In this document: one piece after another, positions 22,888 through 32,781 of the stretch
Numbering within the stretch: position 1 is the first letter of the stretch
Layout: each line of letters opens with the position of its first letter
NCBI RefSeq assembly: GCF_002019735.1
Contig: NZ_KV917378.1
Location: 2,754,869-2,818,868, forward strand
DNA length: 64,000 bases
Reading direction: 5' to 3'
Origin: Salipaludibacillus agaradhaerens
GTDB lineage: Bacteria; Bacillota; Bacilli; Bacillales; Salisediminibacteriaceae
Translations under genes and position numbers: made by a program
Notes under the pieces: model-generated
Told to the model about the DNA's origin: nothing
Database searches by the model: none
Seen by the model: only the letters and a program-made list of their open reading frames with translations

Positions 22888-23310
22888 TTATCCGCGTTTG
22901 GTATTTCGCCCCCCGCGTTTAGATTCAGTATTTCGTTTCAATGAAGAAAGTCTCTCTTCGCTATCTTTTAAAAATCGATTCATCTTATCTTCAAAGGACA
23001 GTGACGGCTGCTCTTTACGTCGTGGCTTAACTGGCTGTCGAGCGGTCCGTTCCGCTTTTTTTGCTCCTTCTTCAGACGCCTTTGCTTTACGAATGGAAAG
23101 TCCAATTTTACCGTCCTTTTCTACATTCATAACTTTAACTGTCACTTCATCGCCAACGGTTAAGAACTCATTAATGTCTTTCACATAACTATCAGCCACT
23201 TCACTGATATGCACGAGGCCTGTACTCCCACTGGGCAATTCAACAAAAGCACCGAAATTAGTAATTCCAGTGACTTTCCCTTGACACTTACTGCCTACTT
23301 CGATGGACAT
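22888..23310 (-). CDS. yabR: S1 RNA-binding domain protein YabR
   Basis: Residues 1-75 form one S1 domain (VGSKCQGKVTGITNFGAFVEL, then VHISEVADSYV). The rest is a basic, arginine-rich tail ending in KRGGRNTKRG-like sequence. The 140 residues are close to the B. subtilis protein, which is of unknown function and resembles the general stress protein YugI and polynucleotide phosphorylase S1 domains. It is probably a ribosome- or RNA-associated protein. It follows divIC by 71 bp and is closed by a strong terminator. Confidence 0.9.
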   Translation of the reverse strand: MSIEVGSKCQGKVTGITNFGAFVELPSGSTGLVHISEVADSYVKDINEFLTVGDEVTVKVMNVEKDGKIGLSIRKAKASEEGAKKAERTARQPVKPRRKEQPSLSFEDKMNRFLKDSEERLSSLKRNTESKRGGRNTKRG

Positions 23311-23381
23311 GTAAAAAATGCTCCTCCTTCATGGAACTAATATATCATTTACTATATTATACAAATGTGAAGAGATCGGTG

Positions 23382-23768
23382 TCAATTGTCCTCCGTTGAC
23401 TGGCGCGGAAGCTGGAATAATATCTCACCATCTTGTGTTAAGAAATAATCCCGTCTCGCTAGTTCAGCGATGTACTCTGGATCATTTAGCCATTTTATTT
23501 CTTGTTCTAGTTGTGAGGCTTCCTTTTCCCTAACAACAAGTTCCTCTTCCAAACTCTCATTTGTCTCCTGTTGCTTTTGAATCGACACATGCTGCTGATA
23601 CAGTACTGATCCCCCGGCCCCCAAAATAATAAGGAATACAACAGCAAACACGGACAATCGCCGGACTAAGCCTTTTTGACGTCGTAACCGTTGCTCTTCC
23701 ATTTGTACTTGCTTTTCCATATACTCAGATGTTAATCTCCGGATTTTTTTCTGATTATCCTGTTGCAT
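23382..23768 (-). CDS. divIC: Cell division protein DivIC
   Basis: This 128-residue bitopic protein works with FtsL and DivIB at the septum. It has a basic cytoplasmic N-terminus, one membrane helix (about residues 38-60), an outer coiled coil rich in Glu and Gln (about 65-100), and the family end IKWLNDPEYIAELARRDYF. The sequence is typical of the FtsB/DivIC family. It follows yabQ, as in B. subtilis. Confidence 0.95.
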   Translation of the reverse strand: MQQDNQKKIRRLTSEYMEKQVQMEEQRLRRQKGLVRRLSVFAVVFLIILGAGGSVLYQQHVSIQKQQETNESLEEELVVREKEASQLEQEIKWLNDPEYIAELARRDYFLTQDGEILFQLPRQSTEDN

Positions 23769-23789
23769 GTTTTCACCCCTTTAATTCCT

Positions 23790-24368
23790 TTATTTCTTTT
23801 TTATGTGAAATAAAATCAATAGTCGTTTTATAAGTAACAGTACCGCTTTACGTTGTTTTAAAAAAGGGTGTGCTAGTTTATTATCTATAAATTGCCCCAG
23901 AAAAATAATAGGCCTTAAGGTCCATTTAAAAACAAAAGAAACTAGTCCCCATATTGTTATTAACACTATCATACCTAAGCGAAGAAGGAGTTTCAACAGA
24001 CCTTTTATTGGATTTATAAAAATTACATAGGTCAAATGAACTAAAAACGTGTACACAGCGTGTATGACTTTTAACACTCTTTCTAGCACTCGCCTATATA
24101 CCCCTTCAAATATAGCACGGTAGACAGCATATCCGAGTATGATTGACAGCAACAAATAGACACGTACTTCTCCATTGTTAATGTTCAATAATAGAATAAA
24201 GTACAAGAGAGCTTGGGCAACCCAAAACAAAAAATCGTTCATTATCCTTGTCCACTTAAACATGTGACGCTTTCCTGAAATTCTTTCGTAAGTATCAAAG
24301 GAGGCCCCGAGCCAAATACCTGTGGCAACACTAGACACCATAGATACCATTTGTATATCTAAAGTCAC
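23790..24368 (-). CDS. yabQ: Spore cortex biosynthesis protein YabQ
   Basis: This membrane protein of 192 residues has about four to five helices, beginning with VATGIWLGASFDTYERI, typical of the YabQ family. YabQ is made under sigma E and localises to the forespore outer membrane, where it is needed for cortex formation. The start overlaps the yabP stop by 4 bp, so the pair is translated together. The C-terminus is very basic (IKKK). Confidence 0.9.
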   Translation of the reverse strand: MTLDIQMVSMVSSVATGIWLGASFDTYERISGKRHMFKWTRIMNDFLFWVAQALLYFILLLNINNGEVRVYLLLSIILGYAVYRAIFEGVYRRVLERVLKVIHAVYTFLVHLTYVIFINPIKGLLKLLLRLGMIVLITIWGLVSFVFKWTLRPIIFLGQFIDNKLAHPFLKQRKAVLLLIKRLLILFHIKKK

Positions 24369-24679
24369 TTAAATAACTTCCCAAATAAGCCCTTTGTTTT
24401 TTCACCGTGAAGCTGATTTAAGTAGACGAGGTCCTCTATCGTCCCTTTAATTGAGACATTCCCCTCTTCCACATCGAGGTTTTTCATTTGTAGATCATGC
24501 CCACGAATAGAGAGAAACCCCATATCCGTCTCAAGCAAAAACTCTTCACTGTCAAAGCTCTCTACCTGCTTAACACCTGTTATATCTAATAACCTTCTTG
24601 ATTTTAAAATTAACTGGTGGTCGCGGCCATTACGCCCTCCTCCAGATGGGATATGATGATATGATTGTTCCATTTCCAT
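24365..24679 (-). CDS. yabP: Sporulation protein YabP
   Basis: The 104-residue protein belongs to the YabP/YqfC family, seen in SRRLLDITGVKQVESFDSEEF-like sequence (about 28-48) and DLVYLNQ near the end. In B. subtilis it is a sigma E product required, with YabQ, for spore cortex. A GGAGG site precedes the ATG. It lies between rqcP and yabQ in conserved order. Confidence 0.92.
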   Translation of the reverse strand: MEMEQSYHHIPSGGGRNGRDHQLILKSRRLLDITGVKQVESFDSEEFLLETDMGFLSIRGHDLQMKNLDVEEGNVSIKGTIEDLVYLNQLHGEKTKGLFGKLFK

Positions 24680-24742
24680 CCTCCTCTATACATTCTTTAC
24701 TGCTAATGTATGTAGAAGCTGATATAAATAGAACAAGCCCTT

Positions 24743-25006
24743 TTAGTTATTATCTACCCGCTCTTCTTTTAAGATACTGTAGAAAGTAGCTGCGTCCTCT
24801 TTCTTAGCTGATTCTTCTACACGATCAATTCTAATTGTCATATGCTTTTGACCGAATAACACCTCTAATTCATCCCCTGGCTTTACTTCTGTCCCTGGCT
24901 TTGCCGCCTGCCCATTTACTTTGACCCTGCCTTGACTAGCCACTTCTTTAGCCATAGTTCTCCGTTTAATCAGGCGTGACACTTTTAAATATTTATCTAA
25001 CCTCAT
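24743..25006 (-). CDS. rqcP: S4-domain ribosome quality-control protein RqcP
   Basis: This is a small S4 RNA-binding protein of the Hsp15 type, known as YabO or RqcP in B. subtilis, where it helps RqcH add alanine tails on stalled 50S subunits. The S4 motif is MRLDKYLKVSRLIKRR followed by VASQGRVKVNG. The frame reaches 25057, but the ATG at 25006 lies behind AAAGGAG, whose bases belong to the last codons of yabN, and gives 87 residues. The tail after residue 75 is charged. Confidence 0.93.
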   Translation of the reverse strand: MRLDKYLKVSRLIKRRTMAKEVASQGRVKVNGQAAKPGTEVKPGDELEVLFGQKHMTIRIDRVEESAKKEDAATFYSILKEERVDNN

Positions 25007-25010
25007 GTCA

Positions 25011-26489
25011 TTACTCTCCTTTACGTTCCTCTTGTTTTGCTTTTTCCCAAAGTTCATCTAATTTTTGTAACGTGACGTCATCAGCTCGTAAGCTATCTTT
25101 CGCTAATTGATCCTCTATATAGTTAAAACGCCGGCGAAATTTATTATTCGTTTTAGTGAGTGCTTCTTCTGGATCTATCTCATGATATCTTGCCAAGTTA
25201 ACAAGGACAAATAAGACATCCCCTAATTCTTCGACAGCGTCATCGTTAGCTCCTTCTTTTAGTGCTTGAAGCCATTCAGATATTTCCTCTTGGAGCTTCA
25301 TCCACATAGGTGCTTCATCCGCCCAATCAAATCCCACTTTAGCTGCTTTCTTTTGTAACTTGAAAGCTTTAAGAAGGGCCGGTAAAGCTGAGGGAATATC
25401 GTCCAGTAAAGACATGTTCCGTTTGTGTCCCTTCGCTATTTTTTCCTGTTGTTTAATCTCTTCCCAATTCGCTACAACTTCTTCTGCATTATCTGCGTTC
25501 TTGTCACCAAAGACGTGAGGGTGCCGTCTTATCATTTTTTCAGTTAATATACTGATGATATCCTTTATATTAAAATACCCTTCATCTTCACCTATTTGTG
25601 CATGAAGCAATACTTGTAGTAACACATCACCGAGCTCTTCTGCTAAATGGTCGTCATCGTTTTCATCTATAGCATCCAATACTTCATACGTTTCTTCTAG
25701 CAAGTATTTTTTTAATGATTGGTGCGTTTGTTTTTTGTCCCATGGACAACCATTCGGTCCCCGCAATGTTTTTATGACGTGCTGCAACGTTGAAAATTCC
25801 CCATATAACAAGGTGTCATCTTTAACTGGCGCAAGATAAACAGCTGTTAAATTACTGAGTGTCGTTACTCTATCTAATTCATACAACGGAACAGTCCGCA
25901 CACTCTCTTGAGCCGTTCCAGCCGCTGTCACAACATGTACTATGTAATCGTCTGGAAATCGTTCCATTAATGTTAGCTTCACATGAGAAGCACTCATCTG
26001 ATCATATACTTGCGCCACAATTGTATGGCTCGATAAGTCAAGGCTTGACGGGTCCATCGTCATCCCATCCACTAGCTGAAAACCATCGATGGGATCGATT
26101 TTTAAGCTCGTAAACATAGCATCAAGAAAACTGTGACCACCTTCAATGACCACGTTTATATTTTCACCGTGCGCCAATAACCGCTGCACAGTTGCTTCTG
26201 CTACTAACGGATGACCAGGTACAGCATAAACAATCTCACCTTTAATCTTGACCGCTTCTACTAACTCTTTCACTATGTGTTCATACACCTCTTCAAATTG
26301 GTCATAGGTTTTATATATGGTATCAAAACTTTTAAACGTCACACCTTCCCTTTTTAGTTCGGCAACAACTGGATGATCTTCTGTTCTTAAAAAAACTAGT
26401 TCTTGTTTTATAAGTTTTTTATAAATTCCAACAGGTAACTGATCTAAATCTCCTGCACCTAATCCGAGTATTCTAATCGTGGAACTCAT
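25011..26489 (-). CDS. yabN: Fused tetrapyrrole methylase-like / MazG nucleotide pyrophosphohydrolase YabN
   Basis: This is a two-part protein of 492 residues. Residues 1-220 resemble SAM-dependent tetrapyrrole methylases (LGLGAGDLDQLPVG at the start, AVPGHPLVAEATV near 88). From about 235 there are two MazG units: RGPNGCPWDKKQTHQSL, then LLEETYEVLDAIDE with the metal-binding glutamates, and a second copy with EELGDVLFVLVNLARY. MazG hydrolyses nucleoside triphosphates. The fusion is usual in Bacillus. It is in tight order with yabM, rqcP and yabP. Confidence 0.95.
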   Translation of the reverse strand: MSSTIRILGLGAGDLDQLPVGIYKKLIKQELVFLRTEDHPVVAELKREGVTFKSFDTIYKTYDQFEEVYEHIVKELVEAVKIKGEIVYAVPGHPLVAEATVQRLLAHGENINVVIEGGHSFLDAMFTSLKIDPIDGFQLVDGMTMDPSSLDLSSHTIVAQVYDQMSASHVKLTLMERFPDDYIVHVVTAAGTAQESVRTVPLYELDRVTTLSNLTAVYLAPVKDDTLLYGEFSTLQHVIKTLRGPNGCPWDKKQTHQSLKKYLLEETYEVLDAIDENDDDHLAEELGDVLLQVLLHAQIGEDEGYFNIKDIISILTEKMIRRHPHVFGDKNADNAEEVVANWEEIKQQEKIAKGHKRNMSLLDDIPSALPALLKAFKLQKKAAKVGFDWADEAPMWMKLQEEISEWLQALKEGANDDAVEELGDVLFVLVNLARYHEIDPEEALTKTNNKFRRRFNYIEDQLAKDSLRADDVTLQKLDELWEKAKQEERKGE

Positions 26490-26504
26490 TTATATTCACC
26501 CTTC

Positions 26505-28139
26505 CTATGACTTACTACCTTTAACTTTATAAGGGATTTTCCGCCCTATTTTAGGTAGGGCTTCCCATTCATCTTGTGTGAGAATACTAAACTGTTTGAT
26601 TAAAAAGAGAAAGATAACGCCTCCGAAAACGGAAGCTGTTACGGCTTTAATGGCTTCATTCAGCCTTCCTTCGATAGTCAACGCACTAAATCCCCATAAG
26701 TATAAGTTTACCACTAGTGTCATGATCGCTAAACTGACAACCCACTTCATCCAAAAACTCAGTGGAAATGGCCGCCATAACCGATAGTTTGATAAGATAT
26801 ATACAGAGAGTAGCACCATGCCTGTCATGGCAATTACTGAGCTTACAGCTGCCCCTAAAATACCTATTTCACCAATAAGCCACCAATTAAGTATCAGCTT
26901 AACTGCACAGCCTACAAGTAAAACGAGGGCGGAATGGCCTGATTTACCCACAGCATGTAAGAGGGCGGCAATCGTCATAAAAAGGGCCCCGAAAAAGACA
27001 AGCCACGCAAATACTTGTAAAACAACTGTCCCTTCTTGATCCATAAACATCATCTTATTAAGTGATGGCATGATAACAGACATGCCAGTTGCTGCCGCTC
27101 CACCAAAAACAATGCAGACTTTAATAGACCTAGTAATGTCACTTTTTACTTCAGTGAAATCTTTCTGTTCATAGGCTTTTGCAATAACAGGAACAGCAGC
27201 ATATGAGAAAACAGTCGTCACCACTGCCCCAAACTGAACAAGCGGCCACCCTCTATCATAGATCCCCTTATGAATAGCAGCATCACTATGAGACAAGCCA
27301 GAAGTAATAAGCTGACGAAAAACAGTGAACGTATCAGTTAACTGAAAAATAACGAGCACCATGGCGCTGATGGAGACAAAGATGCCTGACAGTAATAAGT
27401 CCTTTAAATCAGGCCTCCAAACCCTAGACCATTCTCTTTTCATCTTTAGTGGCGACAGTGATAATGGTAAGGACTGTCGATACTTCAATGCTAATAGGAG
27501 GAAAAGAGCCACACCTGCTAACCCTCCAGCTACAGCTCCTATCCCTGCTGAAGTCCCTGCTAAATAAGGATCACCTTGTCTCATAGCTATGATAGCAATG
27601 AGGAGGATGACCGTTACTCTCACAGCTTGTTCTAATACTTGGGAAATAGCTGATGGTGTAGCAGCACCTATTCCTTGATAAACACCTCTTCCTAAAGCTA
27701 AAAAAGGGATAAGGAAAAAAGACGGGCCAATCCAACGAATCGCTGCTGTCAAATTCGGATCTCCCATCACTATCGCGAGTGGTTTCGCCATTACCATAAT
27801 GATTCCACCTATGAGCGTGTGTAAAAAAAGTAAGCAAATAAATACAAACATTAATCGGTCCGTATTGAGTGTCTGCTCGTTTAATGATCGCCCTGTATGT
27901 TCCTTAGCAACCATCCGTGAGATGACTAGAGGAAATCCATATGTCCCCAAAACAAAGGCTATCCCATAAATAGGATAAACTTGTTGGTAAACATAAAACC
28001 CCTGATCCCCTGTTATATTTTGATATGGTATTTTATAAAGTGCACTTAGCCCTTTAGCGATAAATGCAGCTAATGATAAATAGACGGCCCCCTTCACCCA
28101 TGTAAGTTGGTTAGTACCATGATGACGTTGCCCTTCCAT
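26505..28139 (-). CDS. yabM: MATE/MurJ-type polysaccharide flippase family protein YabM
   Basis: This integral membrane protein of 544 residues has about 14 helices and is related to SpoVB and Wzx/MurJ lipid flippases. It starts with TWVKGAVYLSLAAFIAKGLSALYKIPYQN, a hallmark of the SpoVB branch (positions about 13-41). It probably moves a lipid-linked sugar precursor during envelope or spore-coat assembly, but the substrate is not known. It lies 15 bp upstream of yabN and after spoVT, its B. subtilis order. Confidence 0.9.
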   Translation of the reverse strand: MEGQRHHGTNQLTWVKGAVYLSLAAFIAKGLSALYKIPYQNITGDQGFYVYQQVYPIYGIAFVLGTYGFPLVISRMVAKEHTGRSLNEQTLNTDRLMFVFICLLFLHTLIGGIIMVMAKPLAIVMGDPNLTAAIRWIGPSFFLIPFLALGRGVYQGIGAATPSAISQVLEQAVRVTVILLIAIIAMRQGDPYLAGTSAGIGAVAGGLAGVALFLLLALKYRQSLPLSLSPLKMKREWSRVWRPDLKDLLLSGIFVSISAMVLVIFQLTDTFTVFRQLITSGLSHSDAAIHKGIYDRGWPLVQFGAVVTTVFSYAAVPVIAKAYEQKDFTEVKSDITRSIKVCIVFGGAAATGMSVIMPSLNKMMFMDQEGTVVLQVFAWLVFFGALFMTIAALLHAVGKSGHSALVLLVGCAVKLILNWWLIGEIGILGAAVSSVIAMTGMVLLSVYILSNYRLWRPFPLSFWMKWVVSLAIMTLVVNLYLWGFSALTIEGRLNEAIKAVTASVFGGVIFLFLIKQFSILTQDEWEALPKIGRKIPYKVKGSKS

Positions 28140-28314
28140 AAAGCAGCCCTCTCTAAACGTAAATAATTATATGCTATTATAGCATACGAAAAAGGCTATA
28201 ATATGGCTTCAAAGTATCATAATTTTCCTATCAACAGTCCCTCAGTAAGTTTTATTAGTCAGTTGACTACTCTTAAAAACAGTCCAGTTTAGTTATTCAA
28301 TAAACAAAGGGTTT

Positions 28315-28355
28315 GAAAAAAATGAAAAGACTGCCCTTATGAGTTATGGACAGTC
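28315..28355 (-). terminator. Intrinsic terminator after spoVT
   Basis: On the minus strand GACTGTCC, an 11-nt loop and GGGCAGTC are followed by TTTTCATTTTTTT. It begins 23 nt after the spoVT stop. Confidence 0.85.
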
Positions 28356-28378
28356 GTCTAATTGCATATGAGATTATG

Positions 28379-28918
28379 CTATTGCTCCATTTGTCTTGCT
28401 AAAAATCCTGCTGCAGTTTCCGCTAATTTTTGCTCAACTTCTCCTATCGATCCACTCCCTTTACTAATGAGCGATACTGCCCCAATAGGATCCCCATTAG
28501 CAATTATCGGTGAAATGCAATAGCCATCCATCGGTTCACTCGTGTCTCCCGCAATGACATATTCCCCCTTCTCTGACTTGACATTGGACTTTCTTTCTTC
28601 CATCGCCTGTTCAACTAAGTCACCAATGGCTTTATTGTGATAATCTTTTTTCGAGCCCCCTGCAACAGTAATAAATGAATCTCTGTCAGCTATAAGTACG
28701 ATATGATTCAAACTGTCATAAAGCGCTTCTGCATATTCTTTAGCAAAATCGCCGAGCTCTGAAATTGGTGAATATTTCTTTAAAATCACTTCCCCTTCCC
28801 TGTCGACAAAAATCTCTAGTGGATCCCCTTCACGTATACGAAGAGTCCGCCTGATTTCTTTCGGAATAACGACACGGCCAAGATCATCGATACGACGCAC
28901 TATACCCGTTGCTTTCAT
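28379..28918 (-). CDS. spoVT: Stage V sporulation transcription regulator SpoVT
   Basis: SpoVT is a forespore regulator that tunes sigma G genes. Residues 1-50 are an AbrB-type swapped-hairpin DNA-binding domain (ATGIVRRIDDLGRVVIPKEI), and residues 55-178 form a GAF domain. A TTG at 28921 is also in frame, but the ATG at 28918 gives the conserved MKATG start. TGAATA on the minus strand about 50 nt upstream fits a sigma G -35 box, although no convincing -10 follows. Terminators on both sides make it a single-gene unit. Confidence 0.96.
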   Translation of the reverse strand: MKATGIVRRIDDLGRVVIPKEIRRTLRIREGDPLEIFVDREGEVILKKYSPISELGDFAKEYAEALYDSLNHIVLIADRDSFITVAGGSKKDYHNKAIGDLVEQAMEERKSNVKSEKGEYVIAGDTSEPMDGYCISPIIANGDPIGAVSLISKGSGSIGEVEQKLAETAAGFLARQMEQ

Positions 28919-29130
28919 CAATGCATTGCCTCGCTTTCTTTGTTGTAATGACTGGATGTCTATTCAAGCTCTTATGGTTCAGAAGCTAGTCCTTATTATC
29001 TGAAAAATAAAAAGAACTATTCACCAATTGAAGAATAAAGTTGTTTATTTACCTATGGAAGAACTAGCCATTAACGTTTGCTATGGCGTCACCGTCTCTT
29101 TACCCTTAAAGTCCCCACTATTTAAATATT

Positions 29131-29182
29131 TAAAAGGCCCACCTCTTAAGTTAATAAGTAATCAACTTAAAAGAAGAGCCTT
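29131..29182 (-). terminator. Intrinsic terminator after mfd
   Basis: On the minus strand AAGGCTCTTCTTTTAAGTT pairs with AACTTAAGAGGTGGGCCTT through a stem of about 17 bp with mismatches, then TTTT. It lies 20 nt after the mfd stop. Confidence 0.8.
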
Positions 29183-29202
29183 CCCTTTATAACATTATGT
29201 CA

Positions 29203-32200
29203 TTAAGCATTTGCCACTTCATCTTTTCGTACTTCGTCTAACTTTCCAAGCACTTGTTCAAGAATCTCCATATATTCACCATCTGTCAAAGACTTTGTTT
29301 TCAGGTGTATAACAATTTGACTCCCCGCCATGGATAAATGTAATTTTGAAGATAGCTTGTTAACGAGAGTGAAGAGCTTTGCTCCATCGATCCTTGCTGT
29401 TGCTTCTTCACTAAGAACCACTTTACATTGCTGATTTTTCTCCGAAATAGATTCAATCCCTTCCTGTTTAGCGAGTAGCTTAACTTTAGACACTGCCATG
29501 AGGTAACTTACTTCAGGCGGGTAATCACCGAAACGGTCAATCATTTCATTTTGTAAGTCTAACAGGTCTCGTTGAGAGTTGATGGATCTAAACCGCTTAT
29601 ACATATCAATCTTCTGTTTAGAATCGGCAATATATGATTCAGGAATGTACGCATCTACTTTTACATCCAGCTCGATGTCTGGCTCCCTCACAGACTGAGA
29701 TTTTTCTCCGCCATTCCCTTGATCCTTTCGCTCGTCTATAGCATCCTTCAACATTTGAGAATAAAGGTCAAATCCTACCGAGGCAATAAAACCGTGTTGT
29801 TCCGCACCTAGTAAATTACCCGCTCCTCGAATTGACAAATCTCGCATGGCGATCTTAAAGCCGGAACCGAGCTCCGTAAATTCTTTGATTGATTGTAGGC
29901 GTTTTTCAGCGACTTCCGTCAACACTTTGTCCCGTTGATGAGTAAAGTAAGCGTAAGCAACACGGTTGGAACGTCCTACTCGTCCACGAAGTTGATAAAG
30001 CTGAGAAAGGCCCATTCGATCAGCGTTATGGATGATGAGAGTATTAACATTAGGAATATCCACCCCTGTTTCAATAATGGTGGTCGTGACAAGCACATCT
30101 GTATTTCCTTCCAAAAAGTCCAACATAACCGTCTCTAATTCATTTTCTGTCATGCGCCCATGGGCAAACTGAATATTCGCTTCCGGCACAAGCATAGAGA
30201 TTTTATCGGCCATCGATTCTATATCCTCTACACGATTGTATAAAAAGTACACTTGCCCGCCTCGCGCAAGTTCCCGTTCAATGGCTTCTCTAACCAGTGA
30301 CTCATTATAATCCACCACGTACGTCTGGACGGGAAACCGATTTTCTGGGGGCGTTTCTATAACAGATAAATCTCTGACTCCAAGCATGGACATGTGCAAG
30401 GTTCGTGGAATAGGAGTAGCTGTTAGCGTTAGGACGTCGACGTTCGCTTTCAGTTGCTTAATTTTCTCTTTATGCGTCACTCCAAATCGCTGTTCTTCAT
30501 CGACAATAAGCAAACCTAGTTTTGCAAAATTTATATCTTTAGAGAGAAGGCGATGTGTACCAACGACGATATCACACGTGCCATTTTTTACTGCATCGGC
30601 TGTTAATTTTAACTCTTTTCTTGTACGAAAGCGGCTTAACAAGCCGATATTAACAGCAAAGTCTTGAAAACGCTCACGAATCGTTTCATAATGCTGTTGG
30701 GCCAAGATAGTTGTCGGTACAAGAAGGGCCACTTGTTTTCCATCCATGATGGCTTTAAATGCTGCACGAAGTGCCACTTCTGTCTTTCCATAACCGACAT
30801 CCCCGCACAACAATCGATCCATTGGACGTTCGCGTTCCATGTCAGCCTTTATTTCTTCAATTGCTTGGATTTGATCTTCCGTTTCCTGATATGGAAACGA
30901 TGATTCAAATTCTTGTTGTTCAGGTCCGTCTTTAGAGAAAGCATGCCCTTTTGTCCGTTCACGTTCTGCATATAGTTTAATTAAATCATCAGCAATATCT
31001 TGTACAGAGGATTTCACTTTCTTCTTAACTTTCTTCCAATCACTTCCACCAAGAGCATAAAGTTTCGGATCTTTTTCTTCAGAACCAACGTACTTTTGGA
31101 CTTGATCGATTTGATCAACGGGAACATATAGCTTATCGTTTCCCGCATAAGAAATATGCATATAATCTTTATGAATATCTCCTACTTTAAGCGTCTCAAT
31201 CCCTAAATATTTCCCAATACCATGGTTAACATGAACGACCCAATCGCCAACTTTTAATTCTGAGTAACTTTTTATCCTTTCAGCATTAGAAAGTTTTTGT
31301 CGGCGTTTCGGTTTACGCGTTTGTTTCGTAAAAACTTCTTCTTCAGTAATCACGATTATCCGTTGCATAGACAATTCAAATCCTGCCATTAGATGGCCTG
31401 GACTAATTTGTGCCTGTCCTCTAGCCGGCTCTTGCTCTTTAGACACAATGGCTGCTTCAATCTCGTAATCTTCTAAAACGCTTTTCATTCTTTCTGCTCG
31501 TTCCTCTCCAGAACAGAGAAACACAATGGAATAGTCCGCATCCTTCCACCGATCAACTTCATTTTTTAATAAATGAAGTTGACCGTGGAAATTTTGCATT
31601 GATTTACTTTGAATATTAACAATATTTTGTGGCTGTGTAGCTGGTACATGACGCAAGAAAAGACTCAAATACAACTTTGGCGCATCACTTTGTTGAATAA
31701 TAGCATCCCAAGAACGAGACATATCAAGGCCTGATACCATTGCTCCTTGAGATAGCATGGTCGTCTGCCATTCAGCTTCTTCTTTTTCTAGACTCTGGAC
31801 CATTTCCTGTACACGACTTACCTCATCGACAAAGACTGCCCCCCCTGAAGGTAAATAATCCATAAGGGTCCACTCTTTCTCGTAATATAGAGACATATAT
31901 TTATACATCGCATCGAACATCGTATGCTGCTTAAGCCAATCAATTTCCATGCTTACTTGCTCTGCTAAATTCTCTTTGACACTTGCATCTTTCACCTTTT
32001 TTAACGTAGAAGCTAATTCAATTTCTAGTTTTTCAGCCCCACGTTGAAAATGGTCGTCATCCATTAAAATCTCTCTAGCAGGCCCAATTGTGACTCCTGT
32101 CACTTGCGTTTTGGAGCGCTGAGTTTCCACATCAAAAAATCGTATGGAGTCAATCTCTGTATCAAATAATTCAATTCTCACAGGATGCTCTTCAGATAAA

Positions 32201-32754
32201 GGATAAATATCGATAATACCACCTCGAACACTTAAATGACCGGGTGCAGACACCATATCTACTCTTTGAAAACCCATGGATACACATTGAGTAATTATCT
32301 TGTTTAACTGAATATCTTCTCCAGTTGTTAATGATAGCTGACGTTCCTGCCACATAGCAGGTGGGGGCAACAGACGTCTTACACCTGCCACCGGGGCGAT
32401 GACTATGGCTTCTCGATTAGAAGACCACTGATTAAGTGCGTCCATTCTTTGCCCCCTCATTTCTGGACTAGCTACAGCGATTTCTGATGAAATGAGTTCA
32501 TTTACGGGATAGAGATAAACATGCTCCTCCTCAATGACGGACGTTAGGTCTTCATATAACTTTTGTGCTTGAAATAGGTTATGAGTAATGATTAACTGAG
32601 ATTTCCCTGTTCGTTTAAATATGGCTGCAAGCATAAGTGAGCGCGCCGACCCTGTAACTCCTGATATCATTTGCTCAGACAGGTTCGCTTCCAACCCTTC
32701 TGTGATGCTTACTAACTCATCACTGTTATAAATTGATTTAATAAGCCCTTCCAA
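29203..32754 (-). CDS. mfd: Transcription-repair coupling factor Mfd
   Basis: Mfd displaces RNA polymerase stalled at lesions and recruits UvrA. In order it has the UvrB-like N-terminus (about 1-350), the CarD-like RNA polymerase-interacting domain (KVGDWVVHVNHGIGKYLGIE, near 490), the RecG-like motor with Walker A CGDVGYGKTEVA near 645 and DEEQ near 745, and the C-terminal regulatory domain. The frame opens at an ATG at 32781 without a ribosome site. The TTG at 32754 has AAAGGTGGGAG upstream and aligns with the B. subtilis start, so I prefer it (1183 residues). Confidence 0.97.
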   Translation of the reverse strand: MEGLIKSIYNSDELVSITEGLEANLSEQMISGVTGSARSLMLAAIFKRTGKSQLIITHNLFQAQKLYEDLTSVIEEEHVYLYPVNELISSEIAVASPEMRGQRMDALNQWSSNREAIVIAPVAGVRRLLPPPAMWQERQLSLTTGEDIQLNKIITQCVSMGFQRVDMVSAPGHLSVRGGIIDIYPLSEEHPVRIELFDTEIDSIRFFDVETQRSKTQVTGVTIGPAREILMDDDHFQRGAEKLEIELASTLKKVKDASVKENLAEQVSMEIDWLKQHTMFDAMYKYMSLYYEKEWTLMDYLPSGGAVFVDEVSRVQEMVQSLEKEEAEWQTTMLSQGAMVSGLDMSRSWDAIIQQSDAPKLYLSLFLRHVPATQPQNIVNIQSKSMQNFHGQLHLLKNEVDRWKDADYSIVFLCSGEERAERMKSVLEDYEIEAAIVSKEQEPARGQAQISPGHLMAGFELSMQRIIVITEEEVFTKQTRKPKRRQKLSNAERIKSYSELKVGDWVVHVNHGIGKYLGIETLKVGDIHKDYMHISYAGNDKLYVPVDQIDQVQKYVGSEEKDPKLYALGGSDWKKVKKKVKSSVQDIADDLIKLYAERERTKGHAFSKDGPEQQEFESSFPYQETEDQIQAIEEIKADMERERPMDRLLCGDVGYGKTEVALRAAFKAIMDGKQVALLVPTTILAQQHYETIRERFQDFAVNIGLLSRFRTRKELKLTADAVKNGTCDIVVGTHRLLSKDINFAKLGLLIVDEEQRFGVTHKEKIKQLKANVDVLTLTATPIPRTLHMSMLGVRDLSVIETPPENRFPVQTYVVDYNESLVREAIERELARGGQVYFLYNRVEDIESMADKISMLVPEANIQFAHGRMTENELETVMLDFLEGNTDVLVTTTIIETGVDIPNVNTLIIHNADRMGLSQLYQLRGRVGRSNRVAYAYFTHQRDKVLTEVAEKRLQSIKEFTELGSGFKIAMRDLSIRGAGNLLGAEQHGFIASVGFDLYSQMLKDAIDERKDQGNGGEKSQSVREPDIELDVKVDAYIPESYIADSKQKIDMYKRFRSINSQRDLLDLQNEMIDRFGDYPPEVSYLMAVSKVKLLAKQEGIESISEKNQQCKVVLSEEATARIDGAKLFTLVNKLSSKLHLSMAGSQIVIHLKTKSLTDGEYMEILEQVLGKLDEVRKDEVANA

Positions 32755-32781
32755 GATTTCTCCCACCTTTATCTCGTCCAT

